Of a DNA stretch of 64,000 nt, positions 56,524 to 64,000 are shown piece by piece. Position 1 is the first letter of the stretch. Each line of letters starts with the position of its first letter. Under the pieces are notes generated by a model, which saw only the letters and a list, made by a program, of their open reading frames with translations, was not told the origin of the DNA and searched no databases. A program made the position numbers and the translations under genes. Source of the DNA: Arachnopeziza araneosa (taxonomy: Eukaryota; Ascomycota; Leotiomycetes; Helotiales; Arachnopezizaceae); NCBI GenBank assembly GCA_003988855.1, contig QYAI01000007.1, positions 186,001 through 250,000 on the forward strand, written 5' to 3'.

Positions 56524-56723
56524 GATTGAGGTGTGGTGTTGTGGTGGGAGAGGGCGTCGTCGTCGTTTTTTGGAGGGGTTCGCGAGATAATTATCAAATG
56601 TGCGGTCCCGCGAAAGTTCACGCTTATGACAAAAGAGGTTAGCGCGTTCTCTACATCTCCAGCAGAAAGTTCGACGACCTTAACGCCAAAGTCAAGTATC
56701 AGAACGAGTTCAATTCCTCAACC
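56524..56723. promoter_or_regulatory. 200-base bidirectional promoter, INT6 / IMG2
   Basis: The start codons of two translation genes (cytosolic and mitochondrial) are only 200 bases apart. Contains GTCGTCGTCG and GTGGTGTTGTGGTGGG stretches; no TATA box is obvious. Confidence 0.6.
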
Positions 56724-57290
56724 ATGGCTTCTCTCACTCCCCTCTCCTTTCTGCGCCCGATGGCTCTCCCACGGCCTTCAACAATACGCCAATTTCTCTT
56801 CCCTACACAGCGATTCCTCTCCACCGCCTCCAATACAACACCCCCTTCAACCACCGCCTCATCTCACAAATCGATCGAAATCCCAGCAACGCCCATAGCC
56901 ACAGTTGCCAGCCGCCTGTATAACGTAAACCGCACGCCATCTAACCAGCTCCCCATCTACCATCTCTCAAAGCGAGGGGGGAATATGAAACTCACCCGCA
57001 TACGGAAGATTGATGGGGATCTCGCGGCGCTGAGGGAGGAGTTGCAGGCTGCGCTGGGAGTCGAGGAGAAGGAGGTCGTGATTAATCAATTGACGAGGCA
57101 GATTATTGTCAAGGTACGTCTGGGAAGAATTATACTTTGAGATGACTAGGATTACGGGACTTTGATGCTCTCTCCTCTTCTAGCTTTAGCATTGTGATTG
57201 GAAAGGAGAACGTACAATGGGACTGACGTGATGTTTTAGGGCCACAAGAGACTCCAGGTTGAGAGATTCTTCACCGAGAGAGGAATGTAA
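56724..57290 (+). CDS. IMG2: Mitochondrial large ribosomal subunit protein mL49
   Basis: Exon 1 56724-57113, intron 57114-57239 (126 bases), exon 2 57240-57290; 146 aa. mL49/Img2 belongs to the mitochondrial 54S ribosomal subunit and is needed for mitochondrial translation. The N-terminus MASLTPLSFLRPMALPRPST with later RQFLFPTQRFLST is a clear presequence. The domain shows YNVNRTPSNQLPIYHLSKRG, KLTRIRKIDGDLAALREELQ, and the C-terminal VINQLTRQIIVKGHKRLQVE, which is only obtained by splicing. Ends RFFTERGM, the usual mL49 terminus. Confidence 0.95.
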
Positions 57291-57790
57291 GATACGCATG
57301 GGAGATTCAATGGCATTTGTATATACCTAAAGAACTCAAGCTGAGCGAGCGCATTTGGATCTAGGAAGTGTTTACTGCTACCGGAACGGTTATGTATGCT
57401 ACGAGGAACGTTCCAACTAGGAATTTAACGGAAGCTGTCAAGCCAAGAGAAGCATTTGAGCGTGTAAAATATGTACATCACCTAGATAAGACCAAAACAG
57501 ATCTTCAAAGAGTCAGAGATGTCAATTACTCTTTAGCAACTACTGCACATTGCGTCACAGCTATATGTACAACAAGTCTTCTTACGCCCTCTGCTTGCAA
57601 CTTTACAACCTTCACATAACCCGACATCCAACCTAAGAAAGACGTAACCGGCAATTGCCATGCTCCACAGGAAAGCCAACAACTTCATCCAACGCCAACT
57701 CCACACGCTCGAGCCATCATTGAATGCGTCTATGGAATGAGGATCTGATACAAGATTTCCTGCTAAAGATAAATAAATTTCAATCATTTT
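57291..57790. other. Intergenic between convergent IMG2 and SWI1
   Basis: 0.5 kb of 3' flank. Short ORFs at 57368-57619 plus and 57533-57787 minus overlap in antisense and lack domains. Confidence 0.45.
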
Positions 57791-60700
57791 TTATGTGCCT
57801 AACCCTGCGTATGCACACAGTTGCTTCAATACTCCTTGTAACCGTGGCGTGACTATCTGTAACGCCGCTAGTAGATTTTCTTTGGCTGGCATTCCGTTCA
57901 GAGGCACCGTACTCATCGGGTCTTCAGGGTCTCGACTCTTCTCTGCCAGTCTCCGTAGAACAGCAAGACCACCCATGGTGATGTGAAGTGCTTCGTCTTC
58001 AACACCTTTGGGCATGACAGGCGCACGAGGATGCTGAGCAGGAGGAGTGGCCTCCAGGCAGAGTTGCATTATCAGTCGACAAAGATTCTGAGCGAAGCCA
58101 TCTTCAGATGTGAGCCAGGATTTAGCGACACCTGTCTCGTATCCCGGAGCCAAGTTTGAAAGGATTTCGGCGGCTAACATCCCCTGCATCAAGAAAGGTT
58201 TGCGGGCTTCTATCACAGGCGTCATATTTGCGCGCTTAGCATCTTGTTTATCATCTGGTATCGCGGAAACAGCGAGCGCGAAGGTTCGAGTCAAGAGATC
58301 GAACGGTGGAATCGATGCGACGTCCGAAGCGAATATCGTCTTGTAGTGTGTCCGATTTGGTTCGTCTCTAGCCAGGAGCTTGGCTAAACTGTCCACCGCA
58401 GGAGGTAGATATCGATGAATAGCCGGATCATAGGGAGAAAAGGTGACCGCGTCGGAGCCGGTCGTATTAGGCGTAGGACATGGTGCAAAGGCCAACAGGA
58501 AATGCAGTAAGCACAATGCTTGTTCTCGTCCAGGTAACTCAATTGCTTGAGCCAGGTTTGATAAAAATATTATTACGTCCTTCATGAAATCCAAGGTATT
58601 CGAGTTCGTCCGTAGAAGCATGTTTCGCGTTCCCAAGTACCTTATAACAATACACAAGAATTTTATCACCAATTCGTCCGCGAGCAGAGGGTGGTTGGTC
58701 TCGTAAAAGGAAAGATTCCGCATAATGGTGGTGATACATATCAGTCTATCGACAGCTCGATCAAGCTCGTACTCCGGGGATCCGAATTCCGGAATATCTT
58801 GCAGATGCTCTTGTTCGTAACGGCACCCACGTACAACATCTTCATATGAGTTTACGAGCATGATGTCTGAGACTTCCGCAGCACTGTCTGCCAGTTGCTC
58901 CACTTGTGTTTCTGCACAGTCAATTAACGTTTCAACAAGATCTTCGCAGGCACGAAGATCTAGTTGGACTCTAGGCTCCACCGATAGTGAAACCAAAGTA
59001 TCTAGAGCTAACCGTACTTCTGCGTGAAGCCCCGACTGAAGACTCATTGTCAGAGCGTGTATATCGATCATACCAAGGTCAGCGACTGCTGGGACATCAG
59101 GCTTGAACTGTGTCAATGTACCACCAAGTCTCAACAACGAATCCAGCTCAACACCTCCCCAAGTGTCCAAGACTCGAACTTTTGGATCGAGTTCTGCTGG
59201 CAAGTTAAATTCTTGAGGTGGAGGAGGTGCACTCGCTCGAGCTTCAACTTGCGGCGACGGCAATGATAAGCTACCAGGTTTCGTACCAGACATTGGGGAA
59301 GGGACTGAGAAAGCTGTTCCATTTTGAGGCGGAGTGGCTTCGATCGTCCTGGAGAGGCTGTTACGTGAGTGGCTTTGAGGGCCCATCGAGTTCGACGGTT
59401 GCGGTGGCTGTGGTGTAGAAAATCCGTTGACGGAAGGCTGCTGCGCATGATGCATCGGTGTCATTTGTTTAACAGGAGTACGAGCCTGCTGCTGCTGCTG
59501 CTGCTGGAGATGCTGCCCCATAAGCTGCTGTTGCTGCTGCATGAAGTTCTGCGCTTGTTGTTGCATTGCCACAGCTTGAGGATTCATTGGTTTTGTTGGC
59601 GGCATCTGCCCACCAGGCATATTTGGATTTTGCTGCATCAATGCTACGCGCTGAGCTTGACTTTGATGCCAGGCCTGCTCAAAATGAAACAGGTTCCGTT
59701 CATAGATGCTCTTCAACTGCTCTGGCGCATTTTGATGATGCATCAGATTGAATTGCAGAGTCTGCGCAACTTGACCCCATCCATTAGAGGCAGCAACCTT
59801 CCGATAACCGCCGTACCTTACAACACAATAATATAGAGATGTTAGAGAGATTTGACGGTCGCCCACAATTGGGTTCATATCCAACGGAAGTTTTTTCGAT
59901 TGCATAAACTGAACAAGGCCTTTCATGAAGCTTTCTGGGTTTGGGGCAGCTCGAACCTGGCCAGCACCTGGTTGCTGAGGTCGAGCTCCAGGCATCTGGC
60001 TATTCACTCCTTGCATCTGCGGATTCGTCGGGGTGGTATTTGGAGGCATATTTCCACGCTGAGCAGCCATGAGGCCGCGCTGCTGTAATTGTTGTTGTAA
60101 CTGCATCTGGTACATTAGTCTCTGTTGATCAGCTGGGTTCGGTTGCCGCTGTTGTTGCTGCTGTGGAAGCTGTTGCCCTTGCTGAAACATTTGGCTCTGT
60201 TGCATCTGAGCTTGCTGCATATGAGGAGTTGTCATGCCGTTCTGGGGTGGTGCTGAGGATCGACCTGGGGGAGGAGTGAAATTTTGATTGAATCCTTGAG
60301 CGAATTGGGGATTTTGCGCGTACGGATTGCTATTCTGGGGAGTATCCACTCGGCTTCCATGATCCGACTGTGATGGGGATGGCTGAGGAAATTGCTGCGC
60401 AGCGGGTGAGAATGGATGTGGAGATGCTGTAGCGACTCTTTGCGGCACGCCGCCAGGGCGTAGCTGGTTGCTCATGACGGGAGAAGGACTAGCATTTCCA
60501 GATCCATTCTGGAGATGTGAATATGGCGTCTGCTGAGGCGCATGTGGTTGTGACATGTTGTTTTGCGGGAAGCCAGGATAGGGGTTTTGCTGTGGAGTCT
60601 GGGAGCGCGAGTTGGGTAGCATACCCGGCGCTTGACGGGGAGATGTTCCCATTGAATCCTCCCGTGGTCGAGGTCTCTTGGATGGTATAAGGGAGTTGGT

Positions 60701-60922
60701 CTGATATTGAGGGTTGTTGAAGGCCGGTGAGCCATTGCGCAGAGCGCCATTTTGCATGCGTTGTTGGAGGTTCTGGGCTTGGAATTGCGAGGGATCGAAA
60801 GGGGACGAGCTGTTCATAAAGGCGGAAGGGTCCAACATGGCTCCGGTCGCATTCGGATCGAGATGGTTGAAGCCTGCGCCATTATGATTTTGGACGGCGG
60901 TGTCGTTCATCCAGGAGCTCAT
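57791..60922 (-). CDS. SWI1: SWI/SNF chromatin-remodelling subunit Swi1 (ARID protein)
   Basis: Uninterrupted frame of 1,043 aa from MSSWMNDTAVQNHNG; an ATG 8 codons upstream (60946) is also in frame. Swi1 is the ARID subunit that helps target the SWI/SNF ATPase. The N-terminal 340 residues are Gln/Pro/Asn-rich and disordered, with poly-Gln runs (for example QQLPQQQQQRQPNPADQQR). The ARID spans about 345-450: ESFMKGLVQFMQSKKLPLDM, QISLTSLYYCVVRYGGYRKV, GWGQVAQTLQFNLMHHQN. A second Gln-rich segment (MQQQQQLMGQHLQQQQQQQA, about 480-500) precedes the helical C-terminal region (DLRACEDLVETLIDCAETQ, RNLSFYETNHPLLADELVIK, FMKDVIIFLSNLAQAIELPG). Orthologous to yeast SWI1 and fission yeast sol1. The Gln runs could behave as prion-like segments. 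Confidence 0.93.
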   Translation of the reverse strand: MSSWMNDTAVQNHNGAGFNHLDPNATGAMLDPSAFMNSSSPFDPSQFQAQNLQQRMQNGALRNGSPAFNNPQYQTNSLIPSKRPRPREDSMGTSPRQAPGMLPNSRSQTPQQNPYPGFPQNNMSQPHAPQQTPYSHLQNGSGNASPSPVMSNQLRPGGVPQRVATASPHPFSPAAQQFPQPSPSQSDHGSRVDTPQNSNPYAQNPQFAQGFNQNFTPPPGRSSAPPQNGMTTPHMQQAQMQQSQMFQQGQQLPQQQQQRQPNPADQQRLMYQMQLQQQLQQRGLMAAQRGNMPPNTTPTNPQMQGVNSQMPGARPQQPGAGQVRAAPNPESFMKGLVQFMQSKKLPLDMNPIVGDRQISLTSLYYCVVRYGGYRKVAASNGWGQVAQTLQFNLMHHQNAPEQLKSIYERNLFHFEQAWHQSQAQRVALMQQNPNMPGGQMPPTKPMNPQAVAMQQQAQNFMQQQQQLMGQHLQQQQQQQARTPVKQMTPMHHAQQPSVNGFSTPQPPQPSNSMGPQSHSRNSLSRTIEATPPQNGTAFSVPSPMSGTKPGSLSLPSPQVEARASAPPPPQEFNLPAELDPKVRVLDTWGGVELDSLLRLGGTLTQFKPDVPAVADLGMIDIHALTMSLQSGLHAEVRLALDTLVSLSVEPRVQLDLRACEDLVETLIDCAETQVEQLADSAAEVSDIMLVNSYEDVVRGCRYEQEHLQDIPEFGSPEYELDRAVDRLICITTIMRNLSFYETNHPLLADELVIKFLCIVIRYLGTRNMLLRTNSNTLDFMKDVIIFLSNLAQAIELPGREQALCLLHFLLAFAPCPTPNTTGSDAVTFSPYDPAIHRYLPPAVDSLAKLLARDEPNRTHYKTIFASDVASIPPFDLLTRTFALAVSAIPDDKQDAKRANMTPVIEARKPFLMQGMLAAEILSNLAPGYETGVAKSWLTSEDGFAQNLCRLIMQLCLEATPPAQHPRAPVMPKGVEDEALHITMGGLAVLRRLAEKSRDPEDPMSTVPLNGMPAKENLLAALQIVTPRLQGVLKQLCAYAGLGT

Positions 60923-61587
60923 TTCTGTGGGAAGGATTTGAAGCAACCCATCTGCGGTGCGACGACACGTTAGCGATCCAAAATAGATAGTTCAGGTCTC
61001 CATGAAGGCCTCGAGGGCCAAAGATCGATGACCAAGCGCGAGGCAAGGTCAGGCGCGATGAAGTCGCGACGCGGTTGATGGTCGTTGAAGCAAAGGGGAA
61101 GCCAATGCCCAGCGGCGACGTCAACAGCGCTGGGGACGATCAGGGACGTGTAGAACAATGTCTACAGGATGTCACGAGACATTGAGATAGGCCGCAGAGG
61201 AAGAGGAATGGAGGGAGCTTTCTTACCTAACACGACGCTGGTTGTTGATGCTCTGGTGAACCAATTTCCTTCGCTTGCTCACCAGATGAAATCTGCGCCA
61301 AACCGGATTGGGAATTGAAGCGGTGCTATTAATAGATTTGCGAGATAGGCAGTTCGGGATTCGACGAGATGGAGATATATCCGTCGGCTCCTAAAAACAT
61401 TGTTCATTAGTCCTGATGGCTCATGCTGCGTGCTATTGGACCCATGTGGGAATTGGCTCTGGGATGTGGTGGTTGACTTTCGGCTGGACGGTCGGAGGGA
61501 CACAAGTCACGTTGTTTGTTCGTGATCTGGGGGGGGGGAGAAGGGCGGGTGATGTGGCAGGTTTCGAAGAGTGGCCGGGAAGAGGAG

Positions 61588-61611
61588 GCAGCAGCAGCAG
61601 CAGCAGCAGCA
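61588..61611 (+). repeat. Microsatellite (GCA)8
   Basis: Eight perfect GCA units, about 670 bases upstream of the SWI1 start codon. Confidence 0.92.
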
Positions 61612-61849
61612 GAGCTGATGCATGAAGCGCCCCAACAGCGTGCAGACTGGAGAAGGGAAGCGTATCGGGACGTACCTGAATATGAGATCTGGATCCTGTA
61701 CAATAATATCAGAGACGGGATGGATCAGATGAGCCTCCTCCTCCTCCTCCAAGATAAGTGGTGCCGAGCCGGTCTGCCTGGCTGGCTACGTGTGTGTCGG
61801 AGCAGGACTGAAGAAGGGGGATGGATGGAAGTACCGAGAGGGGGTCCTC

Positions 61850-61868
61850 TTTTTTTTTTTTTTTTTTT
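61850..61868 (+). repeat. Poly-T run of 19
   Basis: Nineteen T in a row (poly-A on the SWI1 strand), about 930 bases upstream of SWI1. A likely nucleosome-excluding dA:dT tract. Confidence 0.92.
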
Positions 61869-62169
61869 CTTCCTGCTGCCCCTTTCTCCTCCACGCTGTA
61901 ACACTCAAGATGAAGAGTGTGCTGGGCTTTGTGGTTGGGCGCACGGAGATAGAATAAGCAAGGTCGCGTCTGGGACGAGTCGGTATGATCGATCTCAACC
62001 AGAGGTGATGGAGGCTACGGCCGTGGGCTATCAATCAGTGGCAAGGGGACCGACGATTTAGCCCGGAAGCGCGGGAAACTCCAGACGTGCGAGTGGAGTG
62101 GGTGGTGGCAGGCAGTTCGTGGGAAGTGTCAGAGAAGGGCAGCAGCAACTAGGCGTCGGTAGGGAGGTT

Positions 62170-62216
62170 GTAGGTGTAGGTATAGGTGTAGGTGTAGGCG
62201 TAGGCGTAGGCGTAGG
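62170..62216 (+). repeat. Hexanucleotide tandem repeat GTAGGT/GTAGGC
   Basis: About eight units of GTAGGY with one variant (GTATAG...); the second half is homogeneous GTAGGC. All units keep the 6-base period. Confidence 0.85.
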
Positions 62217-62264
62217 CGGCGGAGGAGGTGTAGATAGGTCGGCGGCCACTCTCTGCTGGTCCAG

Positions 62265-62327
62265 GTTGGTAGTGGTAGTGGTAGTGGTGGTGGTGGTGGT
62301 GGTGGTGGTGGTGGTGGTGATGGTGGT
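62265..62327 (+). repeat. Trinucleotide repeat (GGT)n with AGT interruptions
   Basis: Begins GGTAGTGGTAGTGGTAGT, then about eleven pure GGT units, then GATGGTGGT. It would encode poly-Val or poly-Gly on one strand and poly-His or poly-Pro on the other, which explains the odd ORFs here. Confidence 0.9.
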
Positions 62328-63476
62328 CGAGTCGATTCCTTTGCCTGCTTGCTGCTTGCTGCTTGCTCACTCTGCTCTGGAAAAGAAGAGCACCGCACCG
62401 CCAACCGCCCCTACGAAGCGACCCTATCAAGGCCGTGGGCGGGAGATCTTCCAGACCGACATCATCCAGCCACGACGAAACCATGGCAATTGTGAACCCA
62501 ACGCCTGACCGTCGTCCCGATGGATTGTTGCTGGCTGTGTCTGCGTCGGTTAGTTCTTCTCGCCGTCAGTTGGGTATAGCAAAGATCGAGAGGCGCCATG
62601 AGGAGGTAAATAGCAGACAGACATCTCGACGCCATCCATCCCCAGGCCAGTCCAGATAGGGTGTTGGTGCCTGGCTGCTTTTACCTGACGTGCTGAGCTG
62701 CTGGATCCGGCCGGTGGGCTCACCAGCAGTGGGAACGGCGACACAAGGCCAGCCAGGCTCGGAGGAGGGAGGGAGAGCATCATCGATGGCCCAGGAACAG
62801 CCTCAGATGCAGAAACAGAGGTTGGACGTGCTGGCTGCGCAAGGCGACCGGTCTTTGCTGCGTTTGAGAGAGCTCTCGGTTGATACAGCGGCAGGCAAGC
62901 TGGCATACGAGCAGAGCGATAGCTGGACCTGGGTAGGTAGGAGACGAGACAACACCAGAGGATTCCAAGGGGAGCGGGAGGCAGAGGAGGAGGGAAGGGG
63001 AAGCAGAGCACGCAAAGGAGACGGGGCGGAGGCCGTCTTATGTAGAAAATGCCGAAGGGAAGTGAAATTCGTCGACCTGTTTGGACAGGACAGGGCCAGT
63101 CTTTTTTTAATCACGCTTCTGGAAGTCGTGACAGCTCAAAGCACGGATAAGCATCGCTGCTGATGCATGGTTGGAAAAGCCACGGTCGACAACGTCGATC
63201 CAAATACAGTTCCTCGTGCCTCTACCCATCTTACACAGCCCAATCGCCGCCAGGTTACAAGTCAGATTCCATGCTGCTCCCCTCCCTCTCTCTGTCTTTG
63301 CTTTGGGACGGCCCTCCGAGATCTGGATGTCTTGCCTGGCTGCGAGCGGACGTGGGAGATTCGCCCATGATGCTCTCTCTTCACATGGAGATGACCCGCC
63401 TGTGTCCCGAGTCCAAAGACTCGTCCTCATCTTCACAAGCATCCGTCAACCCATCCTCATCGCTGCGTCGCCCTTC

Positions 63477-63500
63477 TCCTCCTCCTCCTCCTCCTCCTCC
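63477..63500 (+). repeat. Microsatellite (TCC)8
   Basis: Eight perfect TCC units followed by CCC. Explains the poly-Pro, poly-Ser and poly-Glu ORFs across 63163-63910. Confidence 0.9.
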
Positions 63501-64000
63501 CCCACCTCGTGCGACCTGCGACTACTTTCTCCCCAAGGCGTCCGAGATGATTTCAATCTACGAGCCGTCACCAAAAGTATCACAGGGACTCCTGGGACCA
63601 CAGGAATCCGCGTCTTCACGCTGCTGGCAGAGCAGCATCTGGGTGCAAAGACACCGCACGCTCGCCGGGCAGACGTCGTATGATTGAGGAGAGCGTAAAT
63701 TTCAACGGGAGGCGTTCTTAGAATCTCCTCCAGCAAGGATGCGTGATTGACGCAGCCAGAAGGGCCTTGCATGAGACAACGCCCAATCTTCTGCTTCAGA
63801 TCCACGCCTGGGTGAACATGGATAGATTGGGCTGTTGAGCAAATGGGGGTGGATAAAAGGAAGCACTGCATGTTACCGTTCCTGTTCTGTTCCTGCTGCG
63901 GACCTCCCAAGAGAGAGGGACTGGCTGGTGTGGTGCAGCAGCGGATTCCCGGCCCATTTTCTTTTTTCTTTTCTTTTCTTCTCCCCCAAAAATCCCCGAT

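Larger units (their letters stand above)
60923..64000. other. 3.1-kb GC-richer upstream region of SWI1, microsatellite-laden, no supported gene
   Basis: Overlapping ORFs of 60-180 codons occur in up to five frames at once, but many are repeat translations (poly-His, poly-Pro, poly-Thr, poly-Val) or have no domain. It most likely contains the long promoter/5' UTR of SWI1 and possibly of a gene beyond the window. The window ends in a T/C-rich tract (63958-63985). Confidence 0.55.

Noticed and set aside
58000..60100. Start of SWI1 at the ATG 60946
   Set aside because: MSSWMNDT at 60922 fits the usual Swi1 opening in filamentous fungi better; the upstream 8 residues may be 5' UTR.
62149..62484. 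ORFs encoding long His, Pro or Val runs
   Set aside because: They are direct translations of the GGT and GTAGGY repeats, open in several frames, with no flanking domain.
62690..63163. 157-codon plus-strand ORF upstream of SWI1
   Set aside because: The opposite strand is open for about the same length, the composition follows local GC bias, and no domain or splice partner is seen.
1..64000. Transposons, CRISPR arrays, secondary-metabolite core enzymes, viral insertions
   Set aside because: No reverse transcriptase, transposase, long terminal repeats, regular spacer arrays, PKS/NRPS motifs or viral proteins were seen in any frame.

Overview
The window comes from the nuclear genome of a filamentous ascomycete (Pezizomycotina). 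Its genes are broken by short introns, mostly 45-70 bases, with GTAAGT/GTATGT-type donors, CTAAC/CTGAC-like branch sites and AG acceptors. It carries a DUF6594 protein, a CE15 glucuronoyl esterase and fungal orthologues of Chs4, Hop2, Atg9, Vid27 and Swi1. A leotiomycete is my guess from overall gene style, not a demonstrated assignment. No rRNA, tRNA, CRISPR array, intact transposon or virus was seen. I rebuilt the gene models by hand: for nearly every multi-exon gene the summed exon lengths are a multiple of three and each junction is GT-AG.

Left part (1-14.5 kb): a sparse, AT-rich block that looks accessory. It holds the 3' end of an unknown gene, a two-exon unknown gene, a small ORF containing a perfect 17-bp inverted repeat, a doubtful small gene near 3.4 kb, a single-pass membrane protein, an Hsp70/HSPA12-like ATPase in seven or more exons, a membrane-anchored unknown protein, a small protein resembling the N-terminal helical domain of fungal STAND/cell-death proteins, and an unknown gene of about seven exons at 12.4-14.5 kb. 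Between these lie 0.5-1 kb stretches without convincing genes.

Core part (14.8-60.9 kb): conserved housekeeping genes, many in head-to-head pairs. In order: DUF6594 membrane protein (-) / PET112 mitochondrial amidotransferase B (+); MTF1 mitochondrial transcription factor (-) / AMSH-like K63 deubiquitinase (+); CE15 esterase (-); VID27 (-); COG6 (-) / ATG9 (+); mitoferrin (+); CHL1 FeS DNA helicase (-) / Chs4-like chitin synthase activator (+); HOP2 meiotic recombination factor (+); type II membrane glycosyltransferase-like protein (+); DHH phosphoesterase with a PCNA-box-like tail (+); an orphan 3' exon; eIF3e/INT6 (-) / mL49 IMG2 (+); SWI1 ARID subunit of SWI/SNF (-). Two themes recur: membrane traffic, autophagy and endosomes (AMSH-like, VID27, COG6, ATG9), and mitochondria (PET112, MTF1, mitoferrin, IMG2).

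Right end (60.9-64 kb): a GC-richer stretch upstream of SWI1, full of microsatellites (GCA, GTAGGY, GGT, TCC, a T19 run). Its many overlapping ORFs on both strands look like repeat artefacts rather than genes.
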